Assembly (NCBI GenBank): GCA_037102815.1
Contig: BTPP01000003.1
Span: 1,240,001 to 1,304,000 of the forward strand
Direction of reading: 5' to 3'
DNA: 64,000 nt
Source of the DNA: Neurospora intermedia
Lineage: Eukaryota; Ascomycota; Sordariomycetes; Sordariales; Sordariaceae
Shown: in pieces, positions 31,516-42,600 of the stretch
How the letters are laid out: each line of letters opens with the position of its first letter
How positions within the stretch are numbered: the stretch's first letter is position 1
The notes under the pieces: model-generated
Database searches by the model: none
Seen by the model: the letters and a program-made list of their open reading frames with translations, nothing else
Told to the model about the DNA's origin: nothing
Translations under genes and position numbers: made by a program

Positions 31516-32420
31516 TTTTGCTGGCGGTTTGTTTGGTGATGAGAGGATGTGAGATTGATCTGTTGTGGGGAAAAAGCGAAAGGTGCGGGAGATCTCGGTG
31601 AACCTTAGAGCTCAGGGTTAGTTTGGCGCTGGGACCTCATCAAGGTCCTGTGGGCGGCAGTGTGGGCTCTGGGCTTGCGGGCTGGGGGGTTCATGCTGCT
31701 GGCTGAGAAGAGGGGTGATGTGTGAGCGTTTCGCGGCGGTGCTGGATGGGCAGTTGGCCCGTGCATGCTAAAATCTTGTTCTTCAAGAAACTTTCCACTT
31801 ACCTACACCCCCGCCGCCATGTTAATGGAAACGGTTAAGTAAACAACCCTACTACAGTCATCGGGAGTTGCCTTTGATCTATATAGTGTTGGTATCGAGC
31901 TTCACCTTAATTGCTTTTGGAAGTTGAGGAATAAGTCTTGTGTGCCGGGCCTCGCATGTCCAGCTAGAGTGACCACATCAAAAATCTACCCCACCTGCTT
32001 TGGTGCTCACCTTGACTTGTTTCCTGTTCACCGCGAAAGTAAGCTCGCCTCACCTTGGGACTTGACATCATCGTCTGTTATGATGTCCCTCATAGGATGA
32101 TACCTGCCAACGTGGTTGTACATGGGACAGTTGGCTTCACTATAGTTTAGGTTAGATGCTGACGGTCCTATACCCTCCATTTCTTTTCATCGAAGCAGCA
32201 AGCAGTCTTTCTAGAGAACATCGTGATATTGCACAACTTCGAGACCATGGGGCTTGGAACCAAAAGCTGATCATCTCCGTCCTAAAAACCCAAGACCCTT
32301 TTGAACGCCGTCTCTTTCAATACCCATCTTAGAATACACAGTAGTTTTGTACAGAATCATGATGTTACAACCCAAACCGCCTACGTATGACCACTTCCCC
32401 AACGTAAGCTAGCCCAACCA
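31516..32420. other. upstream region of the NAC beta gene
   Basis: About 0.9 kb between the NAC beta start and the CBP4 stop, both on the minus strand. No coding run is seen; it should contain the NAC beta promoter. Confidence 0.5.
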
Positions 32421-32629
32421 CTACTTCTCAAGCGGAAGACCGGCCTCACGCCTCATAGCCTCTTTCCTAGCCTTCACCTCATCCGCCAATGCCAGACTCT
32501 TCTGCACCGACGCCCGCTGCTGTCTCTCCTTTTCCTCGGCCTCGGCCTGAACCGTCCAGACTAGAAAAGTCAAAGTTAGCAAGCCACTCATCTCACTTAT
32601 CTCCATCTTCATCTTGCTTTTGCCCATTC

Positions 32630-32674
<45 letters not shown>

Positions 32675-33164
32675 TATCCACATCCACATCCAAATCCCCA
32701 CCTCTATCCATCTTCCATCTCCATCTCCATCCCAACGAAAAACTCCAACAGAATTGCCAACAAACGGACAAAAGGGACAGAGGAAGAAGAAAGCTTACTT
32801 GGTTTATCAGACTTGGAGTACTCCTTCAACTTGGTAACAAAGTCATCAAACTCCTGCTGGCGCTCGAACCGCCTCTCCAGACTCCTCTTCTGCAGCTCCG
32901 GGTTGTACTTTTGGAAGAGCTCCTCGTCTGTCGGGGTGAGCCAGTAGGTGAATGCAGGACCGCCGACGCAGATTGCTGCTCCACTGTTTGTTTGGGGCAA
33001 CAACAAGGAGTTTGTTAGATCTCTCTTCTTCTTCTTCTTCTTGGATTTGGACTTGTGTGAGATGTAAGAGGAGGTGCAGTGGGGATGGAAGAGAATAAAA
33101 AAAAATCTTACCCAAGCAACATCTTGGTCCAGAGCCACCAGTTGACTGGCTTTTTGGCGGCCAT
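32421..33164 (-). CDS. CBP4: cytochrome bc1 assembly factor Cbp4
   Basis: Three exons, 33164-33112, 32983-32799 and 32560-32421, encode 125 residues in phase. [20 protein letters not shown] is followed by a membrane span ([16 protein letters not shown]), then [40 protein letters not shown] and a Glu/Arg/Ala coiled-coil tail ([14 protein letters not shown]). This matches Cbp4, a small inner mitochondrial membrane protein that binds newly made cytochrome b with Cbp3-Cbp6 during complex III assembly. Intron 1 (128 nt) has donor gtaaga. Intron 2 (238 nt) has donor gtaagc, acceptor ctag and a CT microsatellite. Confidence 0.95.
32633..32671 (+). repeat. (CT)n microsatellite in CBP4 intron 2
   Basis: About 19 perfect TC units. 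On the coding strand this is a GA run inside the second CBP4 intron. Confidence 0.95.
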
Positions 33165-33827
33165 TCTTGCGGTGATCTTTTTTTTTTAGTGCTTGAGGTG
33201 CTTTGGTGCCAAGACCTGAGATAACTGCAGCTTCTCCTGCTGCGAATAAGTGAGCAGGGAGAGTTTGTTATGAGATTTGCGTGTGGTGAGATCCGCGCAG
33301 ATACTACACTTGGTTGATCTTGTCAGTTTGCTGCTGTGTATATGCATTCATGTGAAGGTTTGGTACGTACAGTTATCAAAGTGACGTCGTCAATGACAGT
33401 AGAACTCGGGTCTGAGCTCTCAAAGCTTAGGTCAGTCAGTTGCTGAATTGCAGAGAGGCAAACCAACCGGGAGGACCGACAGGCGGGAAGATGCGGCAGA
33501 ATGCATACCGACAGCGTAGTGTGGCTGACCGAGGTGAGCGTTACGAATTCGTGTAATGACAGTACGTGTATTTACAGGTTCCCCTGAAATTTTGGTAGGA
33601 AAAGCCACACACATTGCCTTCGTTATGGTTGTGTCAACGATGGTGGTTCAAAGACCTACTTGCACTTGGTTTGCTGAGTCTCAAAAGGCTTAACCAAAGA
33701 TGTCATCAGCTGAAACAATTCAGCTTTGATCGTATAGATCTGATTTTATTCCAAAATCAACCATCTTCCAGTCTTTCTATTTACAAATCATACCATTCCC
33801 CAAGCTTTCTCTTTCTTTCTCTCTTCT
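33165..33827. other. upstream region of CBP4
   Basis: No gene is recognised. It lies between the CBP4 start and the F-box gene stop, both on the minus strand, and includes a short A/T-rich stretch. Confidence 0.5.
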
Positions 33828-35668
33828 CTACTCCCCCAAAACCCCATAACTCTTGACCCGACTGAAGAAGAACGGCTTGTCATGCTTCAGTGTAAACTCG
33901 CCCCAATCATCCGTCATCCTATCATAGTTATAAAATCCCCTCCAAACAAGCTTGTTGTTCTTAGCTCCCATCTTGCCCGCCGACTTCAGCGTCAGATCCA
34001 AGCGATATATGTACTTGCCCACGCCCTCCGTTTCAACAATCAGATCGCCCTCGATCTCATTCAAAGGAGCAGCCGGGTTATCCGCCGCCGAGGCCAGACG
34101 CCAGCGGCCCTTGAGGGCGTACTGCATCGGCGCGCTAGGGAGGTGTGTAAGCGCGGTATTGTTAGCGGCCTGCCTCTTACCGGCATGTAGCGCCATGGCC
34201 TCGCGGGTGAGGTGGTAGACGACGTCGGCGGGCTCGGCGGTGGTGAGCAGGCTGATGGCGGTGCCGTCACGGAAGAAGCGCAGGTAGCGGTAGTAGGTGA
34301 CGATGTGCACGGGGCTACCCCAGGTGGTGGCGTTAGCATTGGCCTGGCCGGTGCGGATGTAGTTCACGGTGCTGATGTAGCAGCCATTGAAGCGGATGCG
34401 GGGACGGAGACGCCACATGCGTAGCCAACTGGAGTTGTAGACGGTCTTGTAGAAGACTAGGGTGGTGGCTCGCGATTCTTCTGCGTGCTTTTCGGCTCGT
34501 TGTTCGGGGGTCAAGGGGAGTAGCAGGGAAACGTCTGGGGTCTCTGCGGTTTTTTCATCATCTTCTTCATCCGCAGCGCCCTTGTCGAGCTCTGCGGCCT
34601 TTTCTGCTCGGGCTTTCTCCTGTGCTTGCATTTGCTCCTCGAATTCGGTGAGAAGGTCTTCCTCCGTCAGCGGTTCCCAAGTGATTTGCCGCTGCCAGTG
34701 ATAATGCATGCTACCAAACCCAAACTCGTCGCCCAAGCAGATGCGTCGCCAAATTCGATCTTCGGTGGCGACCAAAAAAGCGAACCTCTTGCAAACTTGC
34801 GCAAGACGGACAAAGTCAGCAACGTCTAGGATTGCCACGTCACGCATGATGTGAACCAGAAGCTCTTCGGGAAGAGAGGCAATGGGACACGGAGGCGGTG
34901 GCATCCCTTCTACAGGAGGACCTTCCGGCTCGATCGCTACCCCTGCGAAGCTGCTGATTAGCTCCTTCATGGTCTGCGGCTGTTCCGCTGACGATGGCGC
35001 GGTGGCAGCACTCTCTGCACCGCCAGCAGTACCATGAGAAGCCGTCGCAGGCGGCTTCGCCTTTGACTTGGGAAAGTACTTGTTCTTGTATTTCTGATCC
35101 ACGCGATCGTCCATCTATGCACATCCCTGAGTCAGCCAATCAATGGATACCGATAAAAAGGCAGAATCTCGTAAAATTCGTGAGTTCGAAGACATACCCT
35201 AAACGCCTTCCTATAAAGCTTCAGACTATCACCCAAGCTGCCCGCAGCCTCTCTCTCCACAGCTTTCTCATAATGATCAAGCGCCGTGACCGGATCCTTT
35301 GTTGTTTTCTTTACCGTCCATTCCCCTTGCGTCGATGTGGACGCGGCTGCAGCTTCATCGTTCGGTGCATCAAAAGACCTCGGCTGAACATAGTCGTCTT
35401 CGTAGTCCTGACGTGGTGCAGCAGCCTTTTTCGCCGGCGCTGGTGGAGGTTTCCGGGGGTGAAGATGGTGTTCTGCCGCAAGCTCCGCTCCAGATAGTGT
35501 TGGTTGTTGTTGTTGTTGTTGTGGTGGTGGTGGTGGCGGTGGTGGTGCTGGTGGTTGCTGTTGGGAAGAAGATGAAGCTTGTGTTGTTGGCAGTCTAGCC
35601 CGAACCTCTGCTCTCCATTGCTCACGGAAAGACTCGAGGTCGGGATTGGCTTCCCCGGACGTATCCAT
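33828..35668 (-). CDS. F-box protein, Pof7 / FBXO9 / Hrt3 type
   Basis: Two exons, 35668-35198 and 35114-33828, encode 585 residues, joined at phase 0 as LYRKAFR|MDDRVDQKYKNKYF, which is a conserved run in this family. The N-terminal 60 residues include Pro and Gln runs (PPPPPPPPQQQQQQP). A TPR-like helix pair (ALDHYEKAVEREAAGSLGDS) lies at about 130-157. The F-box is at about 236-285 (IASLPEELLVHIMRDVAILD, then VCKRFAFLVATEDRIWRRIC). The C-terminal Pof7-type region has WLRMWRLRPRIRFNGCYIST, then YYRYLRFFRDGTAISLLTT and NKLVWRGFYNYDRMTDDWGE. The family recruits substrates to SCF ubiquitin ligases through Skp1. The acidic/Ala-rich insert DKGAADEEDDEKTAET is low complexity. The single 83-nt intron has donor gtatgt and acceptor tag. 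Confidence 0.94.
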
Positions 35669-36812
35669 CTTGCTTTTGAAGGGGGATTGGTGGTAAGAGC
35701 GACTAGATGGGCAACAAAGTGAAGTAAGAAAAAGGGAACTAAAGTCGAGAATTATTCAGCAGCATATATTATGTAAGAGGGCAAGGCCAAAAGAAGGTAC
35801 ATTAGTTTGTCCTTTTTGTTTGGAATGTGATAGAGGTAGTCGAACTCAGGATGTCGGTGGATGTTCGTTCACTTAATCTATGTGAAAAGATATGTCACGA
35901 ATTGGTTTCCGTGTATCATACCAAATAATTAGCGAGATACAGCCACCTTTATGTACGGTGAGATGAAGGAAGTGATGGGGTTGGATGGAAGTTACTAGTG
36001 GTTGTGTCATTCGGTGAGTTAGTTGTTAGGTTGTCGTTAATTCGGCAGCCCGAGATAAGATAAGCACTTTGATAGCGGCGTCGGGTGTCAGATCGGGAAC
36101 TAAGCCGCGGTACTTGGCTTGTGCGCAGATCATCCAGCACGTCACGGCAGTTGCGAGGTCGGAGCTCCCTTTCCAAACTTGTTCATCAGTTGTGAAATGC
36201 GAGATACGTTTCAGGACTCAATCGATTTAAAGAATATCGACGTCAGCAGTAATCATCTGGATGGAATCTCATCTCGACCTTTTCGCAGATCGTACTCACT
36301 GAATAACGCAGTGGATTATTCGTTGCGTACTCGCCTGGAACTGGTGTGGCACTAAAACCGCTCAGTTACTTGTAAGGCCACAGAAAGACCAAATTGCTGT
36401 CTACTTCATGCCTGATGCTGTATATGCTCAAAGCACATATCGGCGCTGAAAGACCTCATGAATAGTAAAGAGATGCCATAACCTTTTGAATATTTTGTGT
36501 ATCCCTCACTCGCTTTGTACGTGATGACGTTTATCAATATTCCCTCCCTCAAACCCAAGTGTAACCATAACACCTATTCCGCTGCTCCATGTAACGCTTT
36601 TAAGACAAACCCCTATCCCTTTGTAATGCAGCATGCCGAAACGCAGACACATCGGCCAGAATGATGAATCGGATAGAATTCTCATGTCCACTCCATGGTC
36701 CGGTTTCAAAATAATCAGAATAACGAATGACTTGGGCCATTTCTTCAAGAACTAAACTCATAAATTTTCGATTGCTTATCGATTAATCATCAAACAACCA
36801 TTCCAGCCAGGC
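35669..36812. other. intergenic, F-box gene upstream region
   Basis: About 1.1 kb between the F-box gene start and the zinc transporter stop, both on the minus strand. Only short frames without motifs are seen. Confidence 0.5.
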
Positions 36813-38555
36813 CTAGTGGTGATGATGGCCATCCCCGTCATGAGAATGGGTGCTCTCCGGCCTCGACACGCCCGGCACGACGCAGCAGCCCCGGCCCGAG
36901 CAATCCTCCACGCAGGCAAGCAGGCACTTCCCATCCGCCTTGCCGCATCCAGGAAGCGAAGACGACGAGTCGTCCGGGCGGGGCGAAGTCGCGGCCTCCT
37001 CAGTGTGGTTGTGTGTCGTGTCGAGGCAGAACTCGGGCTGGATCGTAGCGCTGTGGATTCCATATTCGTGCAGACACTGCCGGACCTGCCTGGAGAGCTC
37101 CATCCACTTGTCACCGCCGGCCGCAGAAATTGGGAAGTCCACCTGGATGTGCAGCGAGGCAACGAGGCTCGTGTCGTCGAGCTGCCAGACGTGGACGTGG
37201 TGGCAACTGACTACACCCTCCAGATCTTGGATATCTTCCCGTATTTGCTTGAGGTCAATGTGCTCGGGCGTCGCCTGGAGCAGGATCTTGGAAGCCGCAA
37301 GAGTGAGTGGGATGGCTGAGCGGAGGATGATGACGGTGATAAAAAGCGAGACGGCAGGGTCAGCATAGAAGCGTCCCGGCCAGTTGGTGAGCCAGATAAT
37401 CAGGGCCGTGGCTATGACACCGACGTTACCCAACGCATCTCCAATGACGTGAAGAACCATTGCATTCATGCCCATATCAGCATGGCTGTGTCCGTGTCCG
37501 CCCTTGCTTGCCTTCTTCGGCTTGGTGTGGTTGTGCTCGCGATGAACGTTCGAGTTCCGTCGTCCCTTCTTTGACGAAAATGAGTGTGCGCCATAATGTT
37601 GGTGGTTGTGTCCATTCGATCCTCCAATCAACGGGGTGTTTTCGGTGTTGGTGTTATCATGTCCGCCGTTTTCGTTGTCGGAGCTATTTTCACTGCTGGA
37701 CTCCTCCTCCTCCGGCTGGGACCTGCTCGCCTCAATGATCTCTTGCCTGAAGCTCGCCGGATAAATTTGCATGTCTTCGATGCTCGTGAAGCGAGCGTGT
37801 CTGGCGTTGCTCGACTTCCGGGTTCTACCCGTCTGGTGATTATGCGCATCGCTCGCTACCCCCGCACGTCCTTCCTCGGCGACCGCGCTGTGCTCATATC
37901 CATGGTCGTGCTCGTGGGCGTCCGCATGGTCATGCCCATGTTCGTCGTGGCCGTGGTCGTGTCCGCCAGGCCCATGGGAGTGGCCGTGTCCGCCGAGAAC
38001 GACGAAGCCAACGAGGTTCGAGGCAAGGCCAAGTGACCCAACAATCAGAATCAGTTTCGGGTTGTCGATCGTGGGAGGATTGATGAATCGGCCGAGGGCT
38101 TCAAGAACGATGGATACGCAAAGCGCAATCAGGAATACCGCGTTGAAGAAGGCACCGAGAATTTCCGCGCGTAACCACTAAAGACAGTCACACCCGGTTA
38201 GCAAAAGAATATGGGATCGGGAATCACACCGGATCGCAAGACTTACACCGTAGGAGAACTGATCTGTTGTCGCCCGCTTGGTCAAAGAAAGGGCCCACAA
38301 TCCGACAAGTAGTGAAATGATATCGTTTAGCTACATAGGATATGGTATTAGTCACCGAGTCTCGTTTAAACACAAACCGTAATGAAAGGGTTCGGTGAGT
38401 CCCAATGTATCCCGGCGTATTCGACGTACCATGTGAAATGAATCCGCCAAGAGTGCAAGTGATCCGACAGCGAGACCGACGGACAGCTCCAGGAGGAAGA
38501 ACATGACATCGATCGCCAGCATCACTTGGATGCGCGTCGTCTTTGACCACGCCAT
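36813..38555 (-). CDS. vacuolar-type zinc transporter, CDF family (Zrc1/Cot1-like)
   Basis: Three exons, 38555-38430, 38330-38247 and 38177-36813, encode 524 residues, with phase-0 joins at SFHM|LNDIIS and FSYG|WLRAEIL. Six membrane segments fit the CDF fold. The zinc site pairs HxxxD in DSFHMLND (TM2) and HVIGDALGN (TM5) are intact. A long His/Asp-rich loop (HGHSHGPGGHDHGHDEHGHD and further HxH runs) lies between TM4 and TM5, as in vacuolar ZRC1/COT1 and ZnT proteins. The C-terminal metallochaperone-like domain follows (LEGVVSCHHVHVWQLDDTSL), then a Cys-rich tail (GCGKADGKCLLACVEDC) and a terminal HSHDGDGHHHH. The family exchanges Zn2+ for H+ across vacuole or ER membranes. The Cys-rich and His-terminal tail may sense or bind metal. 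Confidence 0.95.
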
Positions 38556-39411
38556 CTTGGCGACGTTGTGGTGGTTGAAGAAGGGCGCCTGATCTGTTAC
38601 TCAAATTCCCAGGTGGAGTGGGTTGGACTTTTTGTGTCGCGATCGGGGGAGAAGATTCGAAAGGAGTGAGAAGAAAAAAACAAAGGAATGTTGATTTGTT
38701 TGATGTGGTGGTCCTTGGCAAATCGGGGGTACCGAAAGGGATGGAGTTCAGTTTGGTTTAAATGGGGGAGATGGACGCTGCGCTGTGCGTTGAATGAAAG
38801 CCGGATATTGTTGCTTTCGTTGTGAGTGACAGGAATTCGCCGCTCCTTCGTTTCGGGCGTTGCGTGTTTAATCGGTCGCGCTATCACGTCAGCTGTTGGT
38901 TGCCAGGACGTGCCAGGGGCAGTACAGGGGCTCCCGGTCGTAACAAATGACCTGGGAAAAAAGGGTTTCCCCAATTCTTACAAATATTTCCTGAGCCGAT
39001 ACGCTAGGTACGTATCTGTTGGATGAAATAATGCGCGCAACGACACAAATGAGAATGAGCTGTGACAATACGGAATCGCGGGCTTAACTTCTGCAAGTGA
39101 AGAGCAAGCGGGAAAACAACCGGAATTCGAGATCAACCTCGCCACAGTGATTAGCCATTCAGTTTATTCACAGATGGTGTGCACACCAGCAGCAAGCACA
39201 CGAAAGGTTTAGTAAACTTCCACTTGCATGGATTACAAAGAAATCGCCATCACAAAGCCGGACTGGACCCTCAATACTCCTCAGTACTGTATCCATTTAT
39301 ACACAGGAGTACAACTCATCATTCCCACACTCAATCGCCTGTGCAGTCTTGGCAAGAGGTGTGTGCGTGCACACACACACACACACACACCGCACTTCTA
39401 TATTGTACAAC
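38556..39411. other. zinc transporter upstream region and AT-block boundary
   Basis: Ordinary composition without a recognised gene. It should hold the zinc transporter promoter. It ends at a CA microsatellite, after which composition changes abruptly. Confidence 0.5.
39370..39391 (+). repeat. (CA)n microsatellite at the composition boundary
   Basis: Eleven CA units. CpA is the RIP target, and this run is unmutated although RIP-like DNA starts some 20-30 bp further on, so it marks the last clearly unaffected sequence. Confidence 0.95.
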
Positions 39412-42400
39412 TTCGTTAAAATTTATTATTTTATAATAATTTCTATATTATTTTAAAGCTATTTCAATGTGTAAAATAATCAAAACACTAATAATTAATC
39501 AAATCCATCGCAATAATACCCCCTAAAACAATCCTTAATTTAAAACCCACCGGTATAAAGCAATCCTATACTCGAAGTGGCGCGTTAGTAGTCTACTTCG
39601 ACGAAGATTAAGACTAGGAAAATCCTAATCCAATAATTTTACAATGCGCCTCCTTCCGCCCTAGAAAGAAGAGCCGTAAAACCGAGCAATCTATTAAAAT
39701 TATCCCTAAGACTATTCTACCTAAAAAGAAAGCTATTCTTATTAAAACTATTATTAAGAAGGCCGCCGTTAAGAAAACTACTATTAAAAAGGGGAAAATT
39801 ATTATACTAAAACTAGAGTTAGAGTTAGTTTTAAAGCCGCTATCGTCCCCCCCCAAATTTACAATGCCTGTTAAAATTTTTAATAGCGAAAAGGACTTTA
39901 GCGATAATAATAAAGTTGAATAATAATTCTCCGTCCGCCTTACCCCTAAAAAGCGGACTCTTAATATTTTATTTTATCTATCGGGTAATAATAACGGTAA
40001 TATAGCCTCCCCGACCAAATTAATTACTTTAGTACTACCGATCCAACCCTACACTACCTAAAAACCGGTCGTTTTAGTACCGCCGCCGCCGCTACTACGT
40101 ACTAAATACCTTAACTTAATATAGGTCTAATTTAATATAGTTGGTTTATATATTATTGTTAGTTATAATAAACTACCCCCTATTAAAAATTTTAATTTAT
40201 TTCGAGAGGTTAAAATCGAGTAAAATAATAGTAAGCTCTACGAATAATAGTTTAGGATAATACTATTTAGGGAGATTATATACGTATAGCGAAGTTATAT
40301 ATAAAATATTATTAACGATAATATAATTGTAAGGATAAAGTAATTAATTTTTTTATATAATATTATATATACCGCCGCTACCTATAATAATTACCGCGCC
40401 TAGGTTATTTTATACAATAAGACTATTTCTAGGAGGGATTTTTATAATAGGTATAATAATTTTAAATATAAGATTATTATAAAATTGTACCTCTATTATA
40501 TTAATTAGTACTACTATTTTACTATATTATTTAAATTTCGGTTAATTGACCCGCCCGCTAGTAAAATTCTAATTACCCTATCCTTCTATAGTAATATACC
40601 TTCTACTCCTACCCCCTCTCGTAGTTTAATTAATCCTTTTATTGCCCTAATCCTATAAATAGTCGATATACCGTTATTATAAGGGTTATAAACTCTAACC
40701 GGTATTAAGAAGTTTAAATACGTTATAATAAATATAATACTAATAAAAGTCGAAAAGAATTTAAAGGAGGACTAATAGCAAAAGGAGTGTATAAGGGTAA
40801 AACTACGTAGTACTGTATATTAAGAGTTAGTATAAGTATAGGTATATAATGATTTGGGGTGGTATACGGGAACATATGCGTTAATTTATTTTCTACAATG
40901 ATTTTTTTCGAACTTTTAGCAAGGGTACTGGATTAGAGGGTACACTTTCTAAACTAGATAGAGTTGAATAGTTAGTATTAATAGAAGACAAAAGAATATA
41001 GGACCAACTTAATAAGATAATAGATTAAAAAAGGTAGAAAAATAGGGATAATAGAGGAAGAAAAGAGATAAAGGGGATAAATAGGATATTGAACTTTAAA
41101 AGGATAAGACAATAGATTATTACAATATTCTATTCTTTAATTATACTAAATAATTAGTTTTAATTTGGTATTTCTTAGTTAAATAAAATAATAGTTCTTA
41201 GTAATCTCTAATTATTTACCTCTTCTTATTTTATTATATTAAATAATCCTTTATCCTTCTAGAGGGAATATATACTCGTTTCTCTATTTACTTATAGGAA
41301 GAAGATACTAAAAGATCTATTAGCTATCTTCGTTTTGCAACAGCGACTAAATATTTAGCTATTTAACGGACATAAGACCTCAATAAATTATATCTAGCTC
41401 AATACCTCCTATTTCAATTATTTAAAAAGGTTTGAAAATTACCTACTACTCTACTAAATTAGACAATTAAGAATTATAATCCTTATATATTACTTTAGTT
41501 ATAGTAGTATAATTGTTATTATTATTATAGTTTTCTCGCTATTTCAAATTAGTAATAAGGACGAAATAGGTATTAAAACCCTATACTAAACTAGCTAAAA
41601 CGAATATAGGGACTTTATAATTTCCTATCCTCGTTAAAGTTTGCCTAATATTCGCTAGCGACGTTTAATTAATCGTTATAAAGAAGTTTAAATAGCCTTA
41701 TTTTAAAGAAGTATAAAGATCCTTAATACTAAATATTTATTATAGCCCGGGGCCCTTAATAATATTCGATATATAACTATATTAGTAATTATACTACAAT
41801 CGCCGATAATATAACTAATTAATAATTATTTAACTATTGCTCGGATATAACGTCGAAGTACGAATAATAATATAAGTAATTAATAAGAAAAATAGAGGAA
41901 TAAATATCTAAGCGGTAATAATTGAATATAAATAAATATAGACGATAGATAAATTATTAGATAGTAGTAGTTTAATTATATAACCTAATAAATAAATAAA
42001 TATCCGATTAATAGTATTAGAATAATAATAAAAATAGACGACTAATAAGCTACTTAAGCGGTAGCTTAATTAAAAAATTATTCGAAGAAATAATAAATAA
42101 TGAAAGAATCTATTAATAATTAGGGCAAGTATTAATATTAAACCTTTAAGGATTAATATCCTTAAATCTATAATATATAGCCCCTGCGCAAGTATAGAAA
42201 GATTAGATAGTATTTAGACCCCTTTTTTTCGAAGGTTTATAATTAATTCCCTATAGGGAAGGGTACTAATTATTACTTCTAAATTCTTCTTTCGCGTAAT
42301 ATATTAATAATTACTATTAATAGATTCTTAGGATTATAATTATTATTGTCATTGCGTTTTAAGAATTAAGAAGAAGGTAATTAATTATTATAAGTCCTTA

Positions 42401-42600
42401 TTAAAAGGGCTTTAATAACGATATTATTATTATAAACGAGAATTACCGCTTTCGAATATTAATAATAAAAGTAGAAAGGTAGAAAAGGTAGAGGGTAAGA
42501 ACCAAAGAGGTTCCTTTTACCTAAGGAAAGAAAGAGAAAAAGAATATTAAAAAAATAAAAAGAGAGGAAAAACCAATTAGAGATCTCTAATTAGAAAAGG
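39412..42600. other. RIP-mutated repeat DNA, family not recognised
   Basis: Strong RIP signature throughout, with a slightly milder patch near 40.85-40.95 kb. I could not place it in a transposon family. It may be the left part or LTR region of the Gypsy fossil that follows, or a separate element. Confidence 0.5.

Noticed and set aside
1-39411. tRNA, rRNA or CRISPR features in the gene-bearing part
   Set aside because: I searched by eye for B-box-like sequences, rRNA-like blocks and spaced direct repeats and found none that hold up.
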